64,000 nucleotides of DNA from Planctomycetota bacterium (GTDB lineage Bacteria; Planctomycetota; UBA1135; GCA-002748355): assembly GCA_020638795.1 (NCBI GenBank), contig JACKHW010000001.1, forward strand, positions 310,001 to 374,000, written 5' to 3'. Position 1 is the stretch's first letter. The number at the start of each line of letters is the position of its first letter. The translations under genes were made by a program, and so were the position numbers. Shown here piece by piece: positions 27,016 through 36,368 of the stretch. The notes beneath the pieces were generated by a model. It saw only the letters and a program-made list of their open reading frames with translations, searched no databases and had not been told where the DNA came from.

Positions 27016-28965
27016 ATGAGGAGTCTCAGGGTCGCTGCGCTCGGGCTCGGCGTCGCTGGGTTCGGGCCATCCGCTGCCGCGGCAGGTTCGGGAATCGAGC
27101 CGCGCACATTCGCTCCGGTGGCTGCGCAGGACAGCGCGCCGCAAGAAGCCGTGCCGGATCGGGAAGTCCTGCGTGGCGTCGTCCGGGATCGATCCGGACA
27201 CGCCGTCGTCGGCGCGGACGTCGAGGCCTGGCTGCGACCCCAGGATCACCTGCATCCGCTCGGTTCTCCCGTCGTCTTCGGGAGCGGCGACAGCATGCTC
27301 GACCGCGTGCGGGCGACGACGGACGACCGTGGCGGGTTTCGCCTCGAAGTCCTTCGCGGCCATGCCTACAGCGTTGCCGCGTCTTGGCGGGACGAGACGG
27401 GAACGCGTTCGGTCACCCGGGTGCACGACGAGGCAACGGCCGGCGAGCGCTTGCGACTCCTCGAAGTCGATCCACCTCCCACGGTGCGGATGCGCGTCGA
27501 GTCGATCCCGATCGCGTTTCGTCACGAGCCGATGCGCTTGACGGTGTACCTGGACGGGAAGAACCCGCTGCCGGTCTTCGACACCGAACTCGATCTCGAG
27601 ACGCATGTCGGGAAGGACATCACCGTCGCGATCCCGTACGACACGGAGAGCGGGGACTTCGTCGCCGTCTTGTCTCACGTGCGTGGTGTTCTGCAGTCAG
27701 GTGCCGCGAGTCTTCGCGCGAGTTCGCCGTACGTGCGTCAGCGCCGGGTCTCGACGATCGAAGCGAACGTCCGTGTCGTGGACGGTGACGGGAGTCCGCT
27801 CGATGGAGTCACGCTCGAGACGTTCGGCGTGCGAAACGCAGGTGCGTGGTTCGCAGGGAAGACGGACGGGCATGGACGTGCGTCCCTGGTGTTTCCAGTG
27901 AGTTCCGATTCGAGTTGGCTCTTGAGGGCACGGAAACCGGGGTATGTCGAAGCGTCCTTCTATCGCATCGACCGCGCGTACTACGGATCCGATCACATCG
28001 GTGGCACACTGCCGAGCGTGATCGAACTGAAACTCCGACCCACGCTCGGGCCTTGGCGATTGCGCGGGTTCGACGGCAAGTGCGTGGTGGGCGCGTCCGT
28101 CGTCCTGGGGCGTCATCCGCGCGGGCACGCGGCGAATCGTGCGCTCTTCCACGGGACGATCGTCGATTTTGCCACGAGTGACGTCGACGGTTCGCTGGGG
28201 CTCGACCATCTCGGCACGCAGTTCCAAATGGATCCTTTGCGCATTCTGTTGCCCCCGTCGGCGATGTCGCCGCTCGAAGTGCGTCTTGGCGAGTATCCGA
28301 TGCCGGGCGCCGACCTCCGGATTGCAGCACCCCAGGATCGAATCGTCGACCTATCGCGATTGCACCTCCTGAAGCTCCACATCGTCTTGCCCGACGGGCG
28401 TCCGGCGCGCGGTGCCGAGTGTCATCGGCTGAGCGATCGGGAGAACACGCCTGGAGCCGTCGGTCTCGGGAACGATGGTTCCGCCGAGAGCGTCAATCGG
28501 GCCGACCTACGCGGACGCGTCGCCGTGCTGTCGAATGCGCGAGACTCGTACTACGTCATCCAACGCGGCGAGGGCTGGGCAGCGACTCCGACCTGTGCCG
28601 AAATCATCGAGAGATCCCAAAGAGGAGAGCCGTTCGAGGTGCGACTCGAGCCGTTCGCTCGCCGTGCGTTTCGGATCCTCGATGCCAGCGGGAAACCGGT
28701 GTCCGGTGTTCGGTCGAGAATCATGGGGACGACGGTCCGTGCGGTGATGGGCAACGATCGTCGTTTTGCGAACACGCTCAACCGACAGGGCCTCGCGGGA
28801 TCGAGCGACGACCAAGGAAGGATCTCGCTCTGGTGGATCGACGATCCCTACGTCGAATACCAACTGGAGTTCGCGCTCGGTCGGAGACGCGTCCGTGTGA
28901 ATCTCGAACACGTTCCACCAGGCAAGTCGTCGGCAAGTGACGTCGTGGACGTCGAGCTTCGATAG
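27016..28965 (+). CDS. exported multi-Ig protein with carboxypeptidase-regulatory-like domain
   Basis: The start at 27016 gives a signal peptide (MRSLRVAALGLGVAG...); the longer open frame upstream adds a low-quality extension across the divergent promoter region. The 649-residue product carries carboxypeptidase D regulatory-like (transthyretin/Ig-fold) units: LRGVVRDRSGHAVVGADVEA (residues about 50-70), then ATTDDRGGFRLEVLRG; IEANVRVVDGDGSPLDGVTL; and FRILDASGKPVSGVRSRI near the C-terminus. Such domains act as adhesive or structural elements on the cell surface or in secreted enzymes. It is the first gene of a co-directional run leading into the export genes and may be its substrate or an accessory. 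Confidence 0.75.
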   Translation: MRSLRVAALGLGVAGFGPSAAAAGSGIEPRTFAPVAAQDSAPQEAVPDREVLRGVVRDRSGHAVVGADVEAWLRPQDHLHPLGSPVVFGSGDSMLDRVRATTDDRGGFRLEVLRGHAYSVAASWRDETGTRSVTRVHDEATAGERLRLLEVDPPPTVRMRVESIPIAFRHEPMRLTVYLDGKNPLPVFDTELDLETHVGKDITVAIPYDTESGDFVAVLSHVRGVLQSGAASLRASSPYVRQRRVSTIEANVRVVDGDGSPLDGVTLETFGVRNAGAWFAGKTDGHGRASLVFPVSSDSSWLLRARKPGYVEASFYRIDRAYYGSDHIGGTLPSVIELKLRPTLGPWRLRGFDGKCVVGASVVLGRHPRGHAANRALFHGTIVDFATSDVDGSLGLDHLGTQFQMDPLRILLPPSAMSPLEVRLGEYPMPGADLRIAAPQDRIVDLSRLHLLKLHIVLPDGRPARGAECHRLSDRENTPGAVGLGNDGSAESVNRADLRGRVAVLSNARDSYYVIQRGEGWAATPTCAEIIERSQRGEPFEVRLEPFARRAFRILDASGKPVSGVRSRIMGTTVRAVMGNDRRFANTLNRQGLAGSSDDQGRISLWWIDDPYVEYQLEFALGRRRVRVNLEHVPPGKSSASDVVDVELR

Positions 28966-28979
28966 CGATCTTGAATCCC

Positions 28980-29834
28980 ATGATGCGCCGCCTCGAGGCC
29001 ATGTTCGTCTGGTACGGCTGGACGATCGCCGTGCTGATCCTGTTCTTCGGTCATGACCTCGAAGCGCGATGGGCGTGGTTCGTCGCGCACGTCGCGATCA
29101 TCGTGCCCGCGACGCTGCTCTCGCGTTGGGGGCGTCTAGGTCCTCGCCTCGTTGCGGCATGTATCTTGACCCCGACGGCGTTCTCGACGTTGGGGTCGTT
29201 TCTTCCCGACCTCGTTCCGGAAGCCGTGCACTGGGACGTTTCGCGCCTCGATGTCAGGCTCGGGGGGGACTTGGTGCGAGAGTTGTCCTCGCGTCCCTGG
29301 ATGGCCACGGTCGAGATCTCACAGATCGCGTACTCGACGTTCTACTTCTTGCCGATCGGACTTGGGATCGCGCTCCTCTTGCAGAGGAGAAGGGATGCAG
29401 CCCTGCAGGTCGCCGAAGTCTCCGTAGGCGGCTTGTTGCTCAGCTACCTCGGCTATCTCGTGCTGCCGACGCTGCCCCCGTATCGATTCCTCGCGTACGA
29501 TCATGCATTGGTCGGTGGACCGACCTTCGATTGGCTGCATCGCTTGCTCTTCGATCTCGAGGCCTTGCGCGAAGACTGCATGCCGTCGGGGCACACGATG
29601 GTGACGATCTTGGTCCTCATGTGCGCGTGGCGCTTCGACAAGAGACAATGGATCTGGTTGATGCCGCTAGCGGTTCCGCTCGTGGTCGCGACGATCGCCC
29701 TTCGCTACCACTGGTGGGCGGACCTCGTTGCGGCCGTCCCGTTCGCCATGCTCGCGCGGTGGTTGTTCTGGCGCGAGGTCGACGACGAACGCCTCAAAAA
29801 TCGTTCCGAAGCGTTGAAATCGATCCGACACTGA
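28980..29834 (+). CDS. PAP2-family membrane phosphatase (inositolphosphotransferase-like)
   Basis: A 284-residue integral-membrane protein with about six hydrophobic segments. The phosphatase motifs are intact: C2 as PSGH (residues 202-205) and C3 as RYHWWAD with Arg242, His244 and Asp248. The C1 region is LPPYRFLAYD. This order and the long loop before PSGH resemble the PAP2 branch related to AUR1/Ipt1, which transfers or removes phosphate from lipid-linked substrates at the membrane. It starts 14 bp after the Ig-like protein gene and ends 30 bp before the ABC exporter, suggesting co-transcription. An in-frame TTG at 28971 is an alternative start. Confidence 0.85.
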   Translation: MMRRLEAMFVWYGWTIAVLILFFGHDLEARWAWFVAHVAIIVPATLLSRWGRLGPRLVAACILTPTAFSTLGSFLPDLVPEAVHWDVSRLDVRLGGDLVRELSSRPWMATVEISQIAYSTFYFLPIGLGIALLLQRRRDAALQVAEVSVGGLLLSYLGYLVLPTLPPYRFLAYDHALVGGPTFDWLHRLLFDLEALREDCMPSGHTMVTILVLMCAWRFDKRQWIWLMPLAVPLVVATIALRYHWWADLVAAVPFAMLARWLFWREVDDERLKNRSEALKSIRH

Positions 29835-29864
29835 CCCAGAAACCGCGACTATTTTTATCCGATC

Positions 29865-31529
29865 GTGGTCGAACTCTCCGCGAAGAAGCCGTGGCAGCAC
29901 TACGCTCGCCTCCTCCGTCCCGAAGCCGCCGACCTCCGCACGATCGTCGTGTACGGTGTCGCGTCGGCGTTGCTGACACTCGCTGTTCCGCTGACCGTCG
30001 ATGCTCTGATCAGCAACATCACGTTCGGCACCCTGCTGACACCTCTCGTGGTCTTGGTCTGGGTGTTGCTCGGCTGCTTGGTCTTGCACAACTCGCTGCG
30101 TGCGCTGCAGGCTTACATCGCCGAGATCGTCGAACGTCGGATCTTCACGCGCATCGTCGGTGATCTCGCTTGGCGATTGCCACGCGTCGACATCCGGGCG
30201 TTCGATCGGCGCTACGGTCCCGAACTCGTCAATCGCTTCTTCGACACGGTGACGGTCCAGAAGAGCAGCACGAAGCTCGTTCTCGATGCGACGAACTTCG
30301 TGCTCACGACCGGGGTCGGAATGGTCGTCTTGGCCTTCTATCACCCCCTGCTGCTCGGGTTCTCGATCGCCCTGTTGATCGCGCTGATCTTCGTGGTGTT
30401 CGTGATGGGATTCGGCGGCGTGCGAACCGCAGTCGAAGAGTCGTCGGCCAAGTACGAAGTGGCGGCCTGGTTACAGGAGTTGGCACGACATACCACGGCA
30501 TTCTGTACGCAGGGCGGAGCGACGTTCGCGATCGAGCGTGCGGACAGGCTCGCAGGTGACTATATCGCAGCGCGCAAACGCCACTTCCGCATCCTCTTCA
30601 GGCAAATGCTCGGATCGTTCGGGCTGCAGGTCGTCGCGAGTACCGCGATGCTCGGATTCGGTGGCTTCTTGGTGATCGACCAACAGTTGACGCCGGGTCA
30701 ACTCGTAGCGAGCGAGCTGATCGTCACCGCGGTAGTCGCCAACGTGACCAAACTCGGAAGTGTTCTCCAGAGCTGGTACGACGTCTGCGCGTCGAGTGCC
30801 AAGCTCGGTTCGCTCATCGACCTTCCGCTCGAGCGTCAGGGGGGTGAGGTCCTTCCGAGCGCGACGAACGAACTCGGGATGAAGATCGAGATCGCCAGCG
30901 TGTCCTGCGGCATCGTCGACGAAAACGGTGAAGACCGTCCACTGACCTTGACGATGGAAGCAGGCGAACGCGTGTCCCTGTCGGGCTCACCCGGAGGACG
31001 CGCGAGTCTGTTGCTCGACATCCTCGCCGGGCTCCGGGAGGCATCGTGCGGTTACGTGATGCTCGATGGATACGACCTGCGACAGCTACGTCTCGAAGCC
31101 GTACGTGATGGGATCGCGCTCGTTCACGGTACCGAGATCGTCGAAGGAAGCGTGATCGACAACATTCGATTCGGCAGGGCGAACGTCGACATCGAATCGG
31201 TGCGACGAGCTCTCGTCGACGTGCGGCTTTGGGACGAAATCATGGCGCTGCCGAAGGGGATCGAGACGGAACTTACGGCTCGTTTCGCGCCCCTCACGGC
31301 CTCGCAAGCCAGTCGGTTGATGCTCGCTCGCGCGATCGTCGGCAGACCTCGACTCCTGTTGTTGGATGGAGCTCTGGATCGCTTGTCGCCGAGCATGCGA
31401 TCTCGCGTTCTCGAAACCCTGTTGTCGCCGGAGCGTCGATGGACGCTGCTCGTCGTGACGGCGCATCCGGACGTACTCGCTGCGTGCAGTCGCACGATCG
31501 AGCTCGAAGTCGGTGACGATCATGAATGA
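29865..31529 (+). CDS. ABC exporter subunit with degenerate nucleotide-binding domain
   Basis: The 554-residue protein has an exporter-type transmembrane domain (six hydrophobic segments, residues about 25-310; no C39 peptidase) fused to an ABC ATPase domain. Normal exporters use ATP hydrolysis to drive substrates to a HlyD/TolC channel. Here the active-site motifs are altered: Walker A reads GSPGGRAS (374-381), with Ala380 where the invariant Lys should be. The Q-loop Gln is His421. The signature is LTASQ (477-481). Walker B is LLLLDG, with Gly502 replacing the catalytic Glu. Only the switch His534 remains. GTG start. It overlaps the HlyD gene by 8 nt. The sequence argues for a non-hydrolysing subunit. 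Confidence 0.85.
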   Translation: MVELSAKKPWQHYARLLRPEAADLRTIVVYGVASALLTLAVPLTVDALISNITFGTLLTPLVVLVWVLLGCLVLHNSLRALQAYIAEIVERRIFTRIVGDLAWRLPRVDIRAFDRRYGPELVNRFFDTVTVQKSSTKLVLDATNFVLTTGVGMVVLAFYHPLLLGFSIALLIALIFVVFVMGFGGVRTAVEESSAKYEVAAWLQELARHTTAFCTQGGATFAIERADRLAGDYIAARKRHFRILFRQMLGSFGLQVVASTAMLGFGGFLVIDQQLTPGQLVASELIVTAVVANVTKLGSVLQSWYDVCASSAKLGSLIDLPLERQGGEVLPSATNELGMKIEIASVSCGIVDENGEDRPLTLTMEAGERVSLSGSPGGRASLLLDILAGLREASCGYVMLDGYDLRQLRLEAVRDGIALVHGTEIVEGSVIDNIRFGRANVDIESVRRALVDVRLWDEIMALPKGIETELTARFAPLTASQASRLMLARAIVGRPRLLLLDGALDRLSPSMRSRVLETLLSPERRWTLLVVTAHPDVLAACSRTIELEVGDDHE

Positions 31530-32931
31530 TCGAGAGGACATGGTGCAGGAGTACCCAGCCCACGAGATGGAAGCACTCCGCCAGGCGGGAAAACGAACGG
31601 TCACGCGTGGCTTCGGAAGGCTGATGTTGCTCGCGCTCGTGCTCGCACCCTTTGCGCTCGCGTTCGCGCCGTGGCAGCAGAACCTGCCGGGAACAGGGCG
31701 GGTCATCGAATACGACCCGATCCATCGCCCCTTGCCGATTCAGGCCCGCACCGATGGCTTGCTCGCTCGTTGGCATGTTCGCGAAGGTCAGCAAGTCACG
31801 CTCGGCGATCCGATCGTCGACATCACCGACAACGATCCGGACGTGATCGAACGGTTGACGCGTCAGCTCGAAGCCGCATCCGACAAGCGAGCTGCCGCGG
31901 AGCGCAAGCGCGATCAGTACGCGAAGCAGGTCGAAACCGCCGAGCAAGCACGCCAAGCCGCGATTCGTCTCGCCGATGACGATATCGCTGCTGCCGAGCA
32001 AACGCTCGTCGTCGCGAAGCAAGCCGTGCGAGTCGCACGAGAAAAACTCGCTCTCGCGAAGACCGCGGAGACGATGTGGGAAGGACTCGTCTCCGAGAAG
32101 ATCGGTGCAGGATTCGAACTCCAGAAAGCGAAGCAGGAACGAGCCGTCGCGGATGCGGACCTCGAGGCGAAGCTCGCCGGAGTGTCGGGAGCGGAGGCGG
32201 CGCTTCGCGCCAAGCGCAGCGCTCGCGATCGCGTCGAGCAAGCAGAACTCGTCAAGGTGCAGGATGCGCGTGCCAAGCTCGAAGCTGCGGAGGGCGACAT
32301 CGCGAGTGCGAACTCTTCCGTTCTCGACTACGAGCGGAGTCTCGCGCGGCAGCGACAACAGCGGATCACGGCGCCAACGGACGGGTACGTCCAGAACCTC
32401 AATGCCAACGGACAGGGCGGCGTGTTCGTCAAACAAGGCACGACTCTCGCGACGATCGTGCCCGCGACACGTCAGCTCGCCGTCGAACTGTTCGTGGACG
32501 GCAACGACGTGACGTTCATCGACGTCGGACGCCACGTTCGGCTGCAGTTCGAAGGTTGGCCGGCGATCCAATGGGTGGGATGGCCGTCGGCGGCTGTCGG
32601 GACCTTCGGCGGCAAGGTCGCGTTCGTCGATCGCTTCGACGACGGTACGGGGCGGTTCCGGGTGATGGTGACTCGTGACGAACGCCCGTTCAGCAAGCCG
32701 GAGGGCGCGTTCGTCGAATGGTTGCGACGGACGTTCACGATCGACAATGCCCACGCGCCGGAGAATCCGCACGCCTGGCCCGTAGATCCGTACTTGCGCC
32801 AAGGAGTGCGCGTGAAGGGGTGGATCGTGTTGGATCGAGTGTCGTTAGGATTCGAGATCTGGCGACAGCTCAACGGTTTCCCGCCGACCGTCGAGCGACC
32901 GAAGAACGAGAAGTCGTCCGGTGACAAATGA
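31522..32931 (+). CDS. HlyD-family periplasmic adaptor (membrane fusion protein)
   Basis: A 469-residue adaptor bridging an inner-membrane exporter to an outer-membrane channel. It has a single N-terminal membrane anchor (about residues 30-50), a lipoyl-like half-motif (IQARTDGLLARWHVREGQQV), and a long alpha-helical hairpin (residues about 105-270, heptad-rich, Ala/Glu/Lys/Arg). The second lipoyl half follows (QRITAPTDGYVQNLNANGQG), then a beta-barrel domain with VELFVDGNDVTFIDVG. ATG 31522 overlaps the ABC gene; a GTG at 31513 is an alternative. Its stop overlaps the TolC-like start as ATGA, giving a tightly coupled three-gene export operon. Confidence 0.9.
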   Translation: MNDREDMVQEYPAHEMEALRQAGKRTVTRGFGRLMLLALVLAPFALAFAPWQQNLPGTGRVIEYDPIHRPLPIQARTDGLLARWHVREGQQVTLGDPIVDITDNDPDVIERLTRQLEAASDKRAAAERKRDQYAKQVETAEQARQAAIRLADDDIAAAEQTLVVAKQAVRVAREKLALAKTAETMWEGLVSEKIGAGFELQKAKQERAVADADLEAKLAGVSGAEAALRAKRSARDRVEQAELVKVQDARAKLEAAEGDIASANSSVLDYERSLARQRQQRITAPTDGYVQNLNANGQGGVFVKQGTTLATIVPATRQLAVELFVDGNDVTFIDVGRHVRLQFEGWPAIQWVGWPSAAVGTFGGKVAFVDRFDDGTGRFRVMVTRDERPFSKPEGAFVEWLRRTFTIDNAHAPENPHAWPVDPYLRQGVRVKGWIVLDRVSLGFEIWRQLNGFPPTVERPKNEKSSGDK

Positions 32932-34457
32932 TGCAGTTCAAGACAACGGCTGCGCTGCTCTCGGTTTGTGTCGGACTCGCGTGCACACCCGGGCGCTTCG
33001 TTCCGTCGCACTACGATGTCGACCTCCGGGTGCCGAAGTCCTTGGGGTCGATCGCGAAGGACAGTGGACTTCTGGCAACACCGTCGATGTCGCAGGCCGG
33101 TGTGGAGGGCTCGAGGCAACGCGACGACGATGGAACGAACCCGCTCATGGTCGAGGACGTCGTCCGTTCCGTCACGTCCCGCTATCCGCCAATGCTCAGC
33201 GCATTGTTGGAGAACGATTTGGCATCGGGTCGGCTCACGGAAGCGCTCGGTGGGTTCGACACCAAGGTGAGCGCGAAGGTCGTCGATCGCCTTCGAGGTT
33301 TTTACGAGGCCACGACGGCTGAAGGGCTCGTCGAAGCGCCGCTTGCGACGGGCGACGATGTCTATGGAGGTTACCGCGTCAGCGATGGATACCTCCCCGA
33401 CTACTACGACGGCAGGACGCAGTCCGGCGGTGAGTTCGTCTTGGGAGTTCGTGTACCTCTGCTGCGCGGTCGTTCGACCGACGCCAGGCGCGCTGCCGTG
33501 CGCAAGGCGCAGATCGGCGTCGAGTTGGCGGAGCCCGAGATCGCGGGCGCACGCCTCGACTATGTGCGCGCCGCGAGCCTCACTTACTACAAGTGGCACG
33601 CTGCCGGGCAAAAGCTCCGCGTCGCACGCGAACTCCTGCGACTGGCCGAAGCTCGGAAGGGAGGATTGGAGAGCGCCGTAGAACGCCAGTTCCTCGCACC
33701 GATCGACGTGACCGACAATGAGCGGTTGATCACGCAGCGCCGGATTTACGTCACGCGAGCCGAGCGTGCGTTCCAGTCTGCGGCACTCGGATTGTCACTC
33801 TATTACCGGGGAGACGATGACCGACCGATCGTCGTCGGCGAAGGTCGACTTCCCGAGTCGAGCGGCCCACTGCGCCATGTGACCGACTCGGTCGAAGACG
33901 CGCTCGCGATCGCCAAAATGCAGCGCCCCGACTTCGTGCGGGTCAGGCTCTTGATCGACGATGCCGAGACCGATCGCGCGCTCGCAACGAACGATCGGCT
34001 TCCGGACCTCGATCTGATCGTGGAGGGAACGAGATCCATCGGTGACGGTCCCTATACGGATCGTCGCGATCACGGATTGTTCGTCGGGGGCAAGCTCTCG
34101 TTCCCCGTGCAGCGTCGTCGTGCAACGGGCAAGCTCGCGATCGCGGAAGCCAAGCTCGAGAAGCTGATGCTCGAACAGCGCTTCCTCGAGGAACGAGTCA
34201 CGAACGAGATTCTGGATGTGCGCTCGGAACTCCAGAATGCGGCGGAACAGTTGACCGCGACGGAGCGCAACCTCGAGCTCGCGCAGCAACTTGTCGATGC
34301 GGAGGTTCGATCGTTCGAACTGGGGCGCAGCGATTTACTTCGCGTGCAGTTGCGCGAAGCTCAGTTGGCGGACGCCCGGGTCCTGTCCATCGACGCGCGT
34401 CTTGCGTACGAGAGTGCGCTCGTGGACTACGCTGCCATGCTCGGAAATATTCCCTGA
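32928..34457 (+). CDS. TolC-like outer-membrane efflux lipoprotein
   Basis: A 509-residue outer-membrane factor. The signal peptide ends in a lipobox (SVCVGLACTP; Cys near residue 19), so the N-terminus is lipidated as in OprM-type proteins. Two coiled-coil-rich repeat halves are seen. The first is around residues 180-270 (ARLDYVRAASLTYYKWHAAG, LRVARELLRLAEARKGGLES) and the second around 395-500 (LAIAEAKLEKLMLEQRFLEE, ATERNLELAQQLVDAEVRSF), with beta segments between (GEFVLGVRVPLLRGRSTDA). It forms the exit duct of the export operon. The four-base overlap with the HlyD gene shows coupled translation. Confidence 0.88.
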   Translation: MMQFKTTAALLSVCVGLACTPGRFVPSHYDVDLRVPKSLGSIAKDSGLLATPSMSQAGVEGSRQRDDDGTNPLMVEDVVRSVTSRYPPMLSALLENDLASGRLTEALGGFDTKVSAKVVDRLRGFYEATTAEGLVEAPLATGDDVYGGYRVSDGYLPDYYDGRTQSGGEFVLGVRVPLLRGRSTDARRAAVRKAQIGVELAEPEIAGARLDYVRAASLTYYKWHAAGQKLRVARELLRLAEARKGGLESAVERQFLAPIDVTDNERLITQRRIYVTRAERAFQSAALGLSLYYRGDDDRPIVVGEGRLPESSGPLRHVTDSVEDALAIAKMQRPDFVRVRLLIDDAETDRALATNDRLPDLDLIVEGTRSIGDGPYTDRRDHGLFVGGKLSFPVQRRRATGKLAIAEAKLEKLMLEQRFLEERVTNEILDVRSELQNAAEQLTATERNLELAQQLVDAEVRSFELGRSDLLRVQLREAQLADARVLSIDARLAYESALVDYAAMLGNIP

Positions 34458-34529
34458 TCGATCGGAAGGTCCGCGACCACCTGCATGTGGTGACGCCCAC
34501 GCGAAATCGGCGTTCGCTATGGTTGCCGC

Positions 34530-36254
34530 ATGCTCTCTCTTCTTCGACGCGTTCGCGTCGCCGCGCTATTGGCGCTCGTGATAGGTGTATGCGCCAGCAG
34601 AGGCGCCGCCCAATCTTGGTTACCCTCGTCGGTCTATCCACCTTGGGCGACGACGCCCGCTCGCACGATTTCGCTCGACTACGATTCGACCAAGAGTGAT
34701 ACCGAAAACGGCGCGAGGCTAGCTGCCGCGATCCGCGCTCTCGTGCCTGGAGATGGGCTCGAGATCGGATCGGGTCGTTGGTCGATCGTCTCGAAGATCG
34801 ATGTCACGCTCCAGGGCACCGAGGAGAACCCGATCTGGATCTTCGGGAAGAATCCTTTTGACCGACCGATCATCACACGTCCCGACGCGAAACAGAACTG
34901 TTTCAACGTCGGTGAAGCATCACAGGCGCGCTACCTCGTGTTGAAGGATCTAGAGATCACCGGTGGTTCTTATCTCCTCAACATGGTCCATTGCGATCAC
35001 ATGTGGGTGCACCGTTGCTTCATCCACGACGGCGAAGGTGTCGGCATCTCGACGCAGCGGGATTGTTCTTACATCTACATCACGAACAACACCGTCAAGA
35101 ACCCGGGGCCCGGCACGCTCGGCGAAGCGATGTACATCGGTAGCAGCACCGCGAGCTACATCACTTCGTGGTCCGTCATCGCTTACAACCACGTCTACGA
35201 CACGCTTTCTGCCACGAATGGTGACGGGATCGAGCTCAAGCAGAAGTGTCATCACAACTGGGTGATCGGCAACATCGTGCACGACACCAACTACCCATGC
35301 ATTCTCGTGTACGGGACGGATGGCAACGGCATCAACGTCGTCGAGCGCAACATCTGCTGGAACTCGCAGAACGAGGTCCTGCAGGTTCAGGGCGAAGCGA
35401 TCGTCCGCAACAACATTTGCATCAACGGCGGCACGACGACGTTCTCGAGTAGCGATCACTTCGCGCAGACGACGGACATCCGGGTCACGAACAACACGTT
35501 CATCAATACCGGAGACGCCGCCTTGCTCGGCCAGTGGTCCGGCAAGCCCGGGATGGTCTTCGCCAACAACGCCTGCTACAGCAAGCAGGGGCGAGCATTG
35601 CGCTTCGGCCAGATCACGACGGGCGTGACGGTCGTCGGCAACGTCGTCTTCGGACAGACCTCCAACATCCCGATCGGTTCGGATCTGCGACTCGGGAACG
35701 GTTTGGAGGACTTTTTCGATGTCGCATGGGACGCGAGTACCAAGGACGTGCGCCCCATGGTCGCGAGCCCGATGGATGGACGCGGTGTTCTTCGTTATTC
35801 GACGCCCAGGGATGCGAACGGATCGTTGCGCAAGCTGCCACTGGACATCGGTGCCGTGGAGAGCCAGGACAGCTTCGGCGGCGACATCGCGTCGATCGCG
35901 GCGACGACAGGCGGAACCCAGACGCTGACGATTGATGCCGGCACGAGTCAGGCTGGACGGATCTACCTCGTCCTCGGAAGCACGAGCGGGCTGACGCCGG
36001 GGTTCGACCTGGCGGGCTACACGGTTCCGCTGACTGTCGATACTTGGTTGGGGTTCACACTCGCGAATGCCAATCGGGCCTATCTCGGGAAGACTCTCGG
36101 CTTCTTGGATGCGAAGGGTCGAGCCGTCGCGACCGTGAGTTTGCCGCCACTTTCGCAGTCGATGATCGGAACGGTATTCGCACACACGGCGATCGTCATG
36201 GATGGTCTCAATTTCAATTACGTGACGAACGTCGTGACGCTCTCCGTGCTCTGA
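34530..36254 (+). CDS. secreted right-handed beta-helix protein with C-terminal sorting-like domain
   Basis: The 574-residue product has a signal peptide (AALLALVIGVCASRGAAQ). A parallel beta-helix (residues about 90-400) follows, with PbH1-type turns such as VLKDLEITGG, IYITNNTVKNPG, VIGNIVHDTNYPCILVYG, IVRNNICINGG and IRVTNNTFINTG, as in polysaccharide lyases and surface pectin-binding proteins. The last about 120 residues are a separate beta-rich module (GGTQTLTIDAG..., YLVLGSTSGLTPGFDLAG, GFLDAKGRAVATVSLPPLS) that recurs at the ends of many planctomycete secreted proteins. Its place 72 bp after the TolC-like gene makes it a candidate cargo of the exporter, though a signal peptide argues for Sec export. 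Confidence 0.82.
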   Translation: MLSLLRRVRVAALLALVIGVCASRGAAQSWLPSSVYPPWATTPARTISLDYDSTKSDTENGARLAAAIRALVPGDGLEIGSGRWSIVSKIDVTLQGTEENPIWIFGKNPFDRPIITRPDAKQNCFNVGEASQARYLVLKDLEITGGSYLLNMVHCDHMWVHRCFIHDGEGVGISTQRDCSYIYITNNTVKNPGPGTLGEAMYIGSSTASYITSWSVIAYNHVYDTLSATNGDGIELKQKCHHNWVIGNIVHDTNYPCILVYGTDGNGINVVERNICWNSQNEVLQVQGEAIVRNNICINGGTTTFSSSDHFAQTTDIRVTNNTFINTGDAALLGQWSGKPGMVFANNACYSKQGRALRFGQITTGVTVVGNVVFGQTSNIPIGSDLRLGNGLEDFFDVAWDASTKDVRPMVASPMDGRGVLRYSTPRDANGSLRKLPLDIGAVESQDSFGGDIASIAATTGGTQTLTIDAGTSQAGRIYLVLGSTSGLTPGFDLAGYTVPLTVDTWLGFTLANANRAYLGKTLGFLDAKGRAVATVSLPPLSQSMIGTVFAHTAIVMDGLNFNYVTNVVTLSVL

Positions 36255-36368
36255 GTCGGCACGGTGATCGCGCATCTGGCATTCGAGTCGTTCAATATTC
36301 GGCTGAGGATGGGCGTTCTGTGGTGAGCTGGTATGGTCCGCAGCTCTTTCGCCGAAACTCTCCATCCG

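Noticed and set aside
26409..27788. 459-codon frame spanning the HEAT and Ig-like genes
   Set aside because: It crosses a divergent promoter region and is Arg-rich throughout. Both flanking real genes have domains and signal peptides.
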